Assembly: GCA_937975525.1 (NCBI GenBank)
Contig: CALJUJ010000129.1
Coordinates: forward strand, 1-12,379
DNA: 12,379 nucleotides
Reading direction: 5' to 3'
From: an uncultured bacterium
GTDB taxonomy: Bacteria > Desulfobacterota > Binatia > HRBIN30
Program-made: the position numbers and the translations under genes
In this document: positions 1-6,229 of the stretch, in pieces
How positions within the stretch are numbered: position 1 is the stretch's first letter
How the letters are laid out: every line of letters starts with the position of its first letter
Notes under the pieces: generated by a model
What the model saw: the letters and a program-made list of their open reading frames with translations, nothing else
Database searches by the model: none
What the model was told of the DNA's origin: nothing

Positions 1-260
1 CGCGCCGGTTCTCCCGGCTCCGGGTTCGTGTAGTGTGCGTTCGCGTAGGCTAGTGAGTTCGGTGTGTTCGTGATTTGGATCACGGTGTCCATCGGCTCCC
101 CGGTGAGAATGCCCTGGGAGTCGAACATGACCTTGGGGAAGACGACGATGGAGCTGCCGCGCTCGGTCGTCACGCCCGCAAACGCCGGCGCGGCCGTGAG
201 TGCGCAGAGCATAGACAAGCCGACCCCCCAGGTTCGGATCGTCGCGCTCACGCTTCCCAT
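1..260 (-). CDS. Secreted protein of unknown function, 5' part only (runs off the left edge)
   Basis: The first 86 codons of a gene are present, starting at ATG 260-258 and open to the window edge. A Shine-Dalgarno-like GAGGAG lies 9 nt upstream (270-275) and a closer AGGA at 264-267. Residues 1-28 form a typical Sec signal peptide: a short N-region with one Arg, a hydrophobic core (WGVGLSMLCAL) and an Ala-x-Ala cleavage site (PAFA). The mature part begins GVTTERGSS and continues IVVFPKVMFD...DTVIQITNT, which reads like an extracellular beta-sandwich. I recall similar openings (a short strand ending in FPKV, then DTVIQI.NT) in uncharacterised exported proteins of deltaproteobacterial-type genomes, but that is memory and not a search. 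Its own promoter (356-384) and a 90-nt leader precede it, so it is probably transcribed independently of the ilvE cluster on the same strand. Function unknown; the exported nature is the only firm inference. Confidence 0.75.
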   Translation of the reverse strand, partial: MGSVSATIRTWGVGLSMLCALTAAPAFAGVTTERGSSIVVFPKVMFDSQGILTGEPMDTVIQITNTPNSLAYANAHYTNPEPGEPA

Positions 261-287
261 CAATCCTCGCTCCTCACTCGCCCCACC

Positions 288-348
288 GGCCGACTGAACC
301 CGGCCCGTTGTAGCCGCTGCCCGGGAACCCCTTTCGGACCCTCCCAGG
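288..348 (-). other. Foldable GC-rich 5' leader of the exported-protein gene
   Basis: Between the predicted transcription start (~349) and the ATG at 260 the RNA can form two perfect or near-perfect stems. In the first, 348-342 (CCUGGGA) pairs with 326-320 (UCCCGGG), 7 bp with one G-U, and the enclosed loop contains a CC-GAAA-GG mini-hairpin with a GNRA-type tetraloop. In the second, GGCCG at 305-301 pairs with CGGCC at 292-288 over an 8-nt loop. The first stem would begin almost at the 5' end of the transcript. I could not match it to a known riboswitch; the c-di-GMP riboswitch core motifs are absent. It may be an RNA-stabilising 5' hairpin or simply GC-rich sequence that folds by chance. 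Confidence 0.3.
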
Positions 349-355
349 CTGCGCG

Positions 356-384
356 CTTATAAACCCCAAACCCCATTCTGTCAA
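356..384 (-). promoter_or_regulatory. Near-consensus sigma70 promoter for the leftmost gene
   Basis: On the minus strand, TTGACA (384-379, a perfect -35) is followed by exactly 17 bp and TATAAG (361-356, five of six matches to the -10). The spacer contains GGGGTTTGGGGTT. This is an AT-rich island in very GC-rich DNA, which makes a chance match unlikely. It lies 38 bp past the ilvE stop codon and points toward the exported-protein gene starting at 260. Expected transcription start is about 349, giving a leader of about 90 nt. Confidence 0.78.
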
Positions 385-422
385 CAAAACGCAAGCCAAT
401 TCGCCTAGTCACACGTCCACCT

Positions 423-1343
423 TCAAGCCACCACCGGCGTCAGCCAGCTCTCGTACGCCGGCACCCGCGCCCGGGTGATCGCCTCGTACTGGCGCTGCAG
501 ATCGCGCGTCACCGGTCCCGGCTCTCCCGGACCGATGCGCCGGCCGTCGATTTCGCGTACCGGCGTGACCTCCGCCGCGGTGCCGGTCATGAAGATCTCG
601 TCGGCGAGGTAGGCCTCGTCGCGGGTGAACGGCTGCTCGACCGCCTCGACGCCCGCGTCGGCGAGCAACTGCAGCACCGTCTGCCGGGTGATCCCGGGCA
701 GGATCGACGTCGGCGGGCTCGTCTTCACCCGCCCGCCGCGGCAGATGAACAAGTTCTCGCCGCTGCACTCGGCCACGTAGCCCTGGCTGTCGAGCATCAT
801 CGCCTCGTCGTAGCCGGCCTGCTTGGCCTCGAGGCTGGCGAGGATCGAGTTGACGTAATTGCCGACCGTCTTGGCCTTCGTGAGCAGGGTGTTCACGTGG
901 ATCCGCTGGTACGAAGAGGTGTGCAGCCGCACACCGCGCTGCACCCCCTCGTCCCCGAGGTAGGCGCCCCACGGCCATGCAGCGATCGCCACCCGGATTG
1001 GATTGCCCTTGGCCGCGAGCCCCATCTCGCCGTCGCCGACGAACGCGAGCGGCCGGATGTAGCAAGAGCGCAGACCGTTCTCGCGCACCGTGGCCACGCA
1101 TGCCTGCTGCACGTCGGCCGCCGTGAACGGGATCTCCATGCCGAGCACGTGCGCCGAGCCGAAGAGCCGGTCGATGTGCTCCTGCAACCGAAAGATCCGC
1201 CCGACACCGTCGGAACCTTCGTAGCTACGAATACCTTCGAACACGCCGAGGCCGTAGTGCAGGGTGTGCGTGAGCACGTGCACGCGCGCCTCGTCCCACG
1301 GCACGAAAGCTCCGTCCATCCAGATCTTTTCGGACTTTTCCAA
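423..1343 (-). CDS. ilvE: Branched-chain amino acid aminotransferase (fold type IV, PLP)
   Basis: IlvE performs the last step of valine, leucine and isoleucine synthesis, moving an amino group between glutamate and the branched-chain 2-oxo acids in the cytoplasm. The 306-residue product is of normal family length and collinear throughout. It has the N-terminal KIWMDGAFVPWDEARV and LHYGLGVFEGIRSY blocks, and the PLP-binding lysine is K158 in TKAKTVGNY. AECSGENLF (191-199) and the phosphate-binding GTAAEVTPV (254-262) follow. The start is TTG at 1343-1341: it has a good GAGGGAA ribosome site, and family members also begin a few residues before KIWMDG, so the later ATG (1319) would clip conserved sequence. 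It follows trmFO by 59 bp on the same strand and is probably the last gene of that cluster, although the gap leaves room for separate control. No terminator is visible after the stop. Confidence 0.95.
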   Translation of the reverse strand: MEKSEKIWMDGAFVPWDEARVHVLTHTLHYGLGVFEGIRSYEGSDGVGRIFRLQEHIDRLFGSAHVLGMEIPFTAADVQQACVATVRENGLRSCYIRPLAFVGDGEMGLAAKGNPIRVAIAAWPWGAYLGDEGVQRGVRLHTSSYQRIHVNTLLTKAKTVGNYVNSILASLEAKQAGYDEAMMLDSQGYVAECSGENLFICRGGRVKTSPPTSILPGITRQTVLQLLADAGVEAVEQPFTRDEAYLADEIFMTGTAAEVTPVREIDGRRIGPGEPGPVTRDLQRQYEAITRARVPAYESWLTPVVA

Positions 1344-1347
1344 TTCG

Positions 1348-1354
1348 TTCCCTC
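1348..1354 (-). promoter_or_regulatory. Ribosome binding site that fixes the TTG start of ilvE
   Basis: On the minus strand GAGGGAA lies four bases before the TTG codon at 1343-1341, with the GAGG core 7 nt away. No comparable site precedes the next in-frame ATG at 1319-1317. This is the reason for calling a TTG start. Confidence 0.6.
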
Positions 1355-1402
1355 GCCGGCTCGCTAGCCGATGGCCCCTTCGCAGTCAATCGAGCCCAGC
1401 GC

Positions 1403-2746
1403 CTACGGCGCCGCCCGCCGCGGCGTCTCGGCGACCGCCACGGCGACGCCGTGCGCGGCGATCCATGCGTCGATGTCCGCGAGAGCCCGGTCGGCCAGCG
1501 CCAGTCGCTTCTCCCGGCCGCGCAGCTTCCCTTCGAGCGGCGGAAACAACCCGTAGTTGGCGTTCATCGGCTGGAAGTCCCTGCGCTCGGGATCGGTGAC
1601 GTAGGCGACCAGCGCTCCCAGGGCCGTGGTCGCGGGCGGTACGATGGCCTCCCGTCCGTCGCCGCAGCGCGCGAGGTTGATCGCCGCCAGCAGCCCCGCG
1701 GCCGCCGATTCGACGTAGCCTTCGACACCGATCAGCTGGCCGGCGAGGAACACATCGTCGCGCCCCCGCACCTGCAGGGTCGGTTGCAGCAGCGACGGCG
1801 AGTTCACGAACGTGTTGCGGTGCAGGCTACCGAGACGCACGAAGACCGCGTCGGCGAGGCCCGGGATCGTCTTGAAGATCCGCTTTTGCTCCGGATAGGT
1901 CATCTTCGTCTGGAAGCCGACCATGTTGTAGAGCGTCCCCTCACGATTGTCCTGGCGCAGCTGCACCACCGCGTACGGGCGACGGCCGCTGCGCGGATCG
2001 ACGAGACCGACTGGCTTCATCGGGCCGAACGCCAGCGTATCGCGGCCGCGCCGCGCCATCTCCTCGATCGGCATGCACCCTTCGAAATGCACGCAACGCT
2101 CGAAATCACGGGTCGGCACGATGTCCGCCGCCAGCACCGCATCGATGAACCCGTAGTACTCGTCGCGGTCCATCGGGCAGTTGAGATAGTCGTCGCCGCC
2201 ATGGTCGTAGCGCGACGCGGCGAAGGCGATGCTGCGGTCGATCGACTCCGCGGAGACGATCGGCGCGATGGCGTCGTAGAAGTAGAGGTACCGCTCGCCG
2301 AACATGGCCTGCAGCGCCTGCGCCAGCGCCGGCGACGTCAATGGCCCGGTGGCGATCAAGACCGGCCCATCCGGCAACTCGACCACCTCCCCGCGCTCGA
2401 CCTCGACGCCCGGAAGCGCCGCCACGGTCTCGGTCACCTCGGCCGCGAAGCGCTCGCGATCGACCGCGAGCGCCGCACCGGCGGGCACCGCCGTACGGTC
2501 GGCAATCGCCATCACGAGGGAATCGAGGCGGCGCATCTCCTCCTTCAGCAACCCGACCGCGGCCGTCACCGACGCGCTGCGAAACGAATTGGAGCACACC
2601 AACTCGGCGAGCCGCTCGGTCTGGTGCGCCTCGGTGCCGCGCTTCGGCCGCATCTCGCACAAGCGCACGGGCACGCCGCGGCGGGCGAGTTGCCAGGCCG
2701 CCTCGCAGCCCGCCAGCCCGCCGCCGACGATCGTCACCGGCCTCAT
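1403..2746 (-). CDS. trmFO: Folate/FAD-dependent tRNA (uracil-54-C5)-methyltransferase TrmFO
   Basis: TrmFO makes ribothymidine at position 54 of the tRNA T-loop, with methylenetetrahydrofolate as carbon donor and reduced FAD as reductant. The protein is 447 residues, typical for the family. The FAD-binding Rossmann motif IVGGGLAGCEAAW is at residues 6-18, and CEMRPKRGTEAHQT (30-43) is strongly family-specific. The two cysteines used in catalysis in characterised enzymes are present: C51 (ELVCSNSF) and C224 (HFEGCMPIEE). Later blocks YAVVQLRQDN (258-267), YNMVGFQTKM (273-282) and AGQLIGVEGYVES (335-347) are intact. The start is ATG 2746-2744, which overlaps the topA stop as ATGA and so suggests translational coupling. 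The reading frame stays open 291 bp further upstream, but that extension is Arg-rich antisense-type sequence inside topA and precedes the Rossmann strand, so it is rejected. The short Ala/Val-rich tail (430-447) is not conserved. Confidence 0.96.
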   Translation of the reverse strand: MRPVTIVGGGLAGCEAAWQLARRGVPVRLCEMRPKRGTEAHQTERLAELVCSNSFRSASVTAAVGLLKEEMRRLDSLVMAIADRTAVPAGAALAVDRERFAAEVTETVAALPGVEVERGEVVELPDGPVLIATGPLTSPALAQALQAMFGERYLYFYDAIAPIVSAESIDRSIAFAASRYDHGGDDYLNCPMDRDEYYGFIDAVLAADIVPTRDFERCVHFEGCMPIEEMARRGRDTLAFGPMKPVGLVDPRSGRRPYAVVQLRQDNREGTLYNMVGFQTKMTYPEQKRIFKTIPGLADAVFVRLGSLHRNTFVNSPSLLQPTLQVRGRDDVFLAGQLIGVEGYVESAAAGLLAAINLARCGDGREAIVPPATTALGALVAYVTDPERRDFQPMNANYGLFPPLEGKLRGREKRLALADRALADIDAWIAAHGVAVAVAETPRRAAP

Positions 2747-5049
2747 ACGACTTCGGCCTCGGCCACCGTCTCCTGGTACTTGCAGCCTTCGGCGAGGCAA
2801 CGACGCACCGTGCCGAACTTCTTCGTCGTCTTCTCGACGACGAACGGTGCGCCGCAGTCGGGACATTTCTCGGGAATCGGCTTCTCCCAGGTCGCAAAGC
2901 GACACTTCGGATAGCGGTTGCAGCTGAAGAAGGTCTTCCCGCCGCGCGAGCGCTTCTCCATGATCTCGCCCTCGCCGCAGTCGGGACAGTGCACGCCCGT
3001 CGGCACCGGCTTCACCAGCGGCCGCACGTTCTTGCACTCCGGGTACGCCGTGCAGCCGACGAATTTCCCGAACTTGCCGAAGCGGACCTGCATCGGGCTG
3101 CCGCAGGCGTCACACTTCTCGTCGATGACCTCGGCCTCGACGATCTTGATGTTGCCGTTCTCGTCGCGCTCGAAGTTCCGCGTGAACTTGCACTCGGGGT
3201 AGTTCGGACAGGCGAGAAACTCGCCGCTGCGCCCCCATTTGATGATCAGCTTGGCGTCGCAGTTGCCGCACGGAATCTCCGTCGGCTGCCCCTCGCGCTT
3301 GACGTCGCGCATGCGCTCGTCGGCGTGCTCGAGATCCTTGGAGAACGGCTCGTAGAAGCGGTGCATCGCGTCGACCCACCGCTGCTTCCCATCCTCGATC
3401 TCGTCGAGCACGTCCTCGAGCCCGGCGGTGAACTCGACGTTGAGGATGTCGGGGAAGGCATCGACGAGCAGCTCGGTCACGAGGAAGCCGAGCTCGGTCG
3501 GCCGCAGGCGCCGGGACTTGTCCTCGTTGACGTACTCCTTGGCGAGGATGGTGCCCATGATCGACGCGTAGGTCGACGGACGGCCGATGCCCTTGACCTC
3601 GAGCTCCTTGATCAGGGTGGCCTGGCTGAAGCGCGGCGGTGGCTGGGTGAAGTGCTGCTCCGGCAGGAGCTCGTGCAGCCGCAGCTTCTCGCCCTCGGCG
3701 ATCTCCGGCAGGCGCCGATCGGTGTCGTCGTCCTCGTCTTCCTTGCGCACGTCGTCGCGCCCCTCCGAGTACACACGGATGAAGCCGTCGAACTTCATCA
3801 CCTGGCCGGTTGCCCGGAACATCGTTTCCTCGGGCATGCCGACGGCCTCGATGTCGACCGCGGTCTGGTCGAACACCGCGGGGACCATCTGGCAGGCGAT
3901 GAAGCGGTTCCAGATCAGCGTGTAGAGCGCGAGCTCCTCCTTGGAGAGGTAGGGGGCGACGGCGTCCGGCGCATTCTCCAGCGACGTCGGCCGGATCGCC
4001 TCGTGGGCGTCCTGCGCCCCCTTCTTGCTGGCGTACGCCGGGGCGCTCTCCGGGAGGTATTCCTTTCCGTACTTCGACTCGATGAAACCGCGCGCGTCGC
4101 GCACCGCGTCGGGCGACAGACGCGTCGAGTCGGTACGCATGTAGGTGATCAGGCCGACTGCGCCCTGCGGCCCCAGCTCGATCCCCTCGTACAGACTTTG
4201 GGCGATGCGCATCGTCCGCTTCGGCGGGAACGACAGCTTGCGCGAAGCCTCCTGCTGCAGCCGCGAGGTGATGAACGGCGGCGTCGGATTGCGCTTGCGC
4301 TCCTTGCGCTCGACGCTGCGCACGAGCCAGTCCGCCTTCTGCAGCTTGGTGGTGAGGTCCTGCGCCGTCGCTTCGTTCTCGACACGGTACTTCTCCGGGT
4401 CGAGCCGGTTGCCGCCGATCCGGTGCAAGCGCGCGGAAAAGGGAGGCGGCTGCGCGCCCTCGAGCTTGGCCGTGATCGACCAGTACTCCTTCGAGTCGAA
4501 CGCCTGGATCTCCCGTTCGCGCTCGCAGACGATGCGGACGGCGACCGACTGGACGCGTCCGGCGGACAACCCGCGGCGCACCTTCTTCCAGAGGAGCGGG
4601 CTGATCTGATAGCCGACGAGCCGGTCCAGCACCCGACGCGCCTGCTGCGCGTCGAAGCGGTCGCGGTCGAGCTTCCGCGGATGCTCGATCGCCTCGAGCA
4701 CCGCCTTCTTGGTGATCTCGTTGAAGAGCACGCGCTGGACGTTGTCGCCGTGACCGAGGTTCTCGGCGATGTGCCAGGCGATGGCCTCGCCCTCGCGGTC
4801 GGGGTCGGGCGCCAGATAGATGTGCTGCTTGCCCTTCGCCGCCTGCTTGAGCTCGGTGATCACCTTTTTCTTGCCGTGGATCACGCTGTACTCGGGCTCG
4901 AAGTCGTTCTCGATGTCGACGCCGAGCTTGCTCTTCGGCAGGTCCATGATGTGGCCGACGGAGGCCTTCACTTGGAAATCCTTGCCCAGATACTTCTGCA
5001 GCGTCTTCGCCTTGGCCGGCGATTCGACGATCACCAGGTTCTTCGCCAT
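2743..5049 (-). CDS. topA: DNA topoisomerase I (type IA)
   Basis: TopA relaxes negative supercoils behind RNA polymerase by passing one strand through a transient break. The product is 768 residues. The TOPRIM domain carries E9 (IVESPAKA) and the acidic triad D82-D84-E86 in APDPDREGE. The active-site tyrosine is Y303 in GLITYMRTDSTR, and other type IA blocks are intact (SAGRVQSVAVR 162-172, DAHEAIRPT 347-355, GIGRPSTYA 487-495). The C-terminal part carries four zinc-ribbon modules of four cysteines each: C594/597/614/620, C646/649/666/672, C688/691/710/716 and C729/732/751/756. ATG 5049-5047 is chosen because MAKNLVIVESPAKA is the standard opening; AGGAA and AGGTG lie just upstream. The frame is open for another 1.1 kb across dprA, but that is a high-GC artefact. 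It starts 32 bp after the dprA stop and ends in the trmFO start, so the three are almost certainly co-transcribed. Confidence 0.97.
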   Translation of the reverse strand: MAKNLVIVESPAKAKTLQKYLGKDFQVKASVGHIMDLPKSKLGVDIENDFEPEYSVIHGKKKVITELKQAAKGKQHIYLAPDPDREGEAIAWHIAENLGHGDNVQRVLFNEITKKAVLEAIEHPRKLDRDRFDAQQARRVLDRLVGYQISPLLWKKVRRGLSAGRVQSVAVRIVCEREREIQAFDSKEYWSITAKLEGAQPPPFSARLHRIGGNRLDPEKYRVENEATAQDLTTKLQKADWLVRSVERKERKRNPTPPFITSRLQQEASRKLSFPPKRTMRIAQSLYEGIELGPQGAVGLITYMRTDSTRLSPDAVRDARGFIESKYGKEYLPESAPAYASKKGAQDAHEAIRPTSLENAPDAVAPYLSKEELALYTLIWNRFIACQMVPAVFDQTAVDIEAVGMPEETMFRATGQVMKFDGFIRVYSEGRDDVRKEDEDDDTDRRLPEIAEGEKLRLHELLPEQHFTQPPPRFSQATLIKELEVKGIGRPSTYASIMGTILAKEYVNEDKSRRLRPTELGFLVTELLVDAFPDILNVEFTAGLEDVLDEIEDGKQRWVDAMHRFYEPFSKDLEHADERMRDVKREGQPTEIPCGNCDAKLIIKWGRSGEFLACPNYPECKFTRNFERDENGNIKIVEAEVIDEKCDACGSPMQVRFGKFGKFVGCTAYPECKNVRPLVKPVPTGVHCPDCGEGEIMEKRSRGGKTFFSCNRYPKCRFATWEKPIPEKCPDCGAPFVVEKTTKKFGTVRRCLAEGCKYQETVAEAEVV

Positions 5050-5081
5050 GCACCTATTCCTGTGACGGGGAAGCGGCCGCG

Positions 5082-6173
5082 TCAACCGCGGACCGAGAAG
5101 AACTTCCCCGGAAGTTGCTCGACCACGCCCTTCAACTCCAACCCCAACAGAAGCGGCAACGCCTCGTTGGCCGGCAAGCCGCTGCGCAGCATGACGGTGT
5201 CGACGTGGACCGTCTCGCGACCGATGGCGGCGAGCACCTTCTGCTCCGCCGGCGTCGGTCGAAACGACGATCGCGCTGCCGATGGCGCGAGCGCCCGCGG
5301 ACAGCACTCCTCCAATACATCGCCGGCGCATTCGGTCAACTTCGCCCCCTCGCGCAGCAACCGATGCGTGCCTGCCGTCGCCGCACCGACCGGCCCGGGG
5401 ACGGCGAATACGTCGCGCCCCTGGTCCAAGGCGACGTGCGCGGTGATCAGCGAGCCGCTGCGCTCGGCTGCCTCGACGACGACGATTCCCCGCGACAGGC
5501 CGCTGATCAGCCGGTTGCGGCTGGGGAAGTTCTCGGCGTCCGGCGGCGCCCCCATGGGCAACTCGGAGACGATGGCGCCGCCGGCGGCGATGGCGCTCGC
5601 CAGCTGCCGGTGCTCGCCGGGGTAGATGACGTCGACGCCCGGGCGGAGCACGGCGATGGGCCGGCGTCCCGCCTCGTGGCCCGCGGCATGGGCGACGGCG
5701 TCGCTGCCGCGAGCGGGCCCGCTGACCACGGCGACGCCATGCGCGGGGATGGCGCTGGCGAGACGTCGCGCCATCCGCCTGCCGTAGCTGGAGGCGGCGC
5801 GCGAGCCGACGACGGCGACGGCGACGTCGTCGTCCGCGGTCAAGGCGCCGCGCACGAAGAGCAACGGCGGCGGGTCGTGGATCTCGCGCAGACGCGTCGG
5901 GTAGGCGTCGTCGCTCCAGCACAGCAACCGAGCCCGAGCCTGTCCGAGGCGGACGATCTGTGCGTCGACGGCCGACCAGCGCTCGAAGCCGGCGATGGCG
6001 CGCGCCACCGCCGGGCGGAGGCCGTGCGCCACCAGCTCGGCCGGGGCAGCGGCGAGAACGGCCTCGGCGCTGCCGAAGGCCTGGAGGAGGCGGCGGTACA
6101 TGACCGGCCCGACGCCCGGCACCATGCGCAGCGCCAGCCAGGCTCGCCATTGGTCGGTTGCGGCGTCGGACAT
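5082..6173 (-). CDS. dprA: DNA-processing protein DprA (RecA loader in natural transformation)
   Basis: DprA binds incoming single-stranded DNA and loads RecA during transformation. The 363-residue product has the family architecture: N-terminal helix-hairpin-helix region (about 15-65, MVPGVGPVMYRRLL), central Rossmann-like domain (about 85-290) and a C-terminal winged-helix domain (about 303-363). Visible motifs are VVGSRAASSYG (121-131), DVIYPGEH (181-188), FPSRNRLISGLS (216-227) and GSLITA (240-245). The usually strict SGLARGIDAAAH motif reads SGPARGSDAVAH here (151-162), and AVLGTG reads AVLRPG (175-180). Overall conservation is otherwise good, so the gene looks functional. It starts at ATG 6173-6171 with only a weak upstream ribosome site and stands head-to-head with comM across 56 bp. 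It leads the dprA-topA-trmFO-ilvE cluster. A TATAAA at 6215-6210 on this strand is a possible -10 element without a recognisable -35. Confidence 0.94.
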   Translation of the reverse strand: MSDAATDQWRAWLALRMVPGVGPVMYRRLLQAFGSAEAVLAAAPAELVAHGLRPAVARAIAGFERWSAVDAQIVRLGQARARLLCWSDDAYPTRLREIHDPPPLLFVRGALTADDDVAVAVVGSRAASSYGRRMARRLASAIPAHGVAVVSGPARGSDAVAHAAGHEAGRRPIAVLRPGVDVIYPGEHRQLASAIAAGGAIVSELPMGAPPDAENFPSRNRLISGLSRGIVVVEAAERSGSLITAHVALDQGRDVFAVPGPVGAATAGTHRLLREGAKLTECAGDVLEECCPRALAPSAARSSFRPTPAEQKVLAAIGRETVHVDTVMLRSGLPANEALPLLLGLELKGVVEQLPGKFFSVRG

Positions 6174-6195
6174 GTCAGCTCGGCACGATGGCGGA

Positions 6196-6223
6196 TTGCA
6201 TACGTTGGTTTTATAAATATACT
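6196..6223 (+). promoter_or_regulatory. Candidate comM promoter in the AT-rich divergent gap
   Basis: TTGCAT (6196-6201), a 16-bp spacer and TATACT (6218-6223) form a plausible sigma70 pair within the only AT-rich stretch between dprA and comM. The expected start of transcription, 6-7 bases after the -10 element, falls on or within a base or two of the comM ATG at 6230, and no Shine-Dalgarno sequence precedes that ATG. The same block reads TATAAA on the opposite strand toward dprA. The -35 match is modest (TTG plus poor remainder), so confidence is moderate. Confidence 0.42.
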
Positions 6224-6229
6224 TCCTAC

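Noticed and set aside
1357..1370. Perfect 5-bp hairpin with a 4-nt loop between trmFO and ilvE
   Set aside because: Too short, with no T-run, and it lies directly before the ilvE ribosome site; chance is likely in GC-rich DNA. A weak effect on translation cannot be excluded.
1451..2914. A 487-codon plus-strand frame opposite trmFO
   Set aside because: Antisense shadow; the minus strand carries every conserved TrmFO motif.
2341..5625. A 1094-codon plus-strand open frame opposite topA and dprA
   Set aside because: It is antisense to two fully recognisable genes, with Arg/Leu/Asp-rich low-information composition typical of GC-biased shadow frames; no domain is visible.
5050..6150. N-terminal extension of topA by 367 codons
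   Set aside because: The extension overlaps dprA out of frame and is Arg-rich; the standard TopA opening starts at 5049 with a ribosome site upstream.
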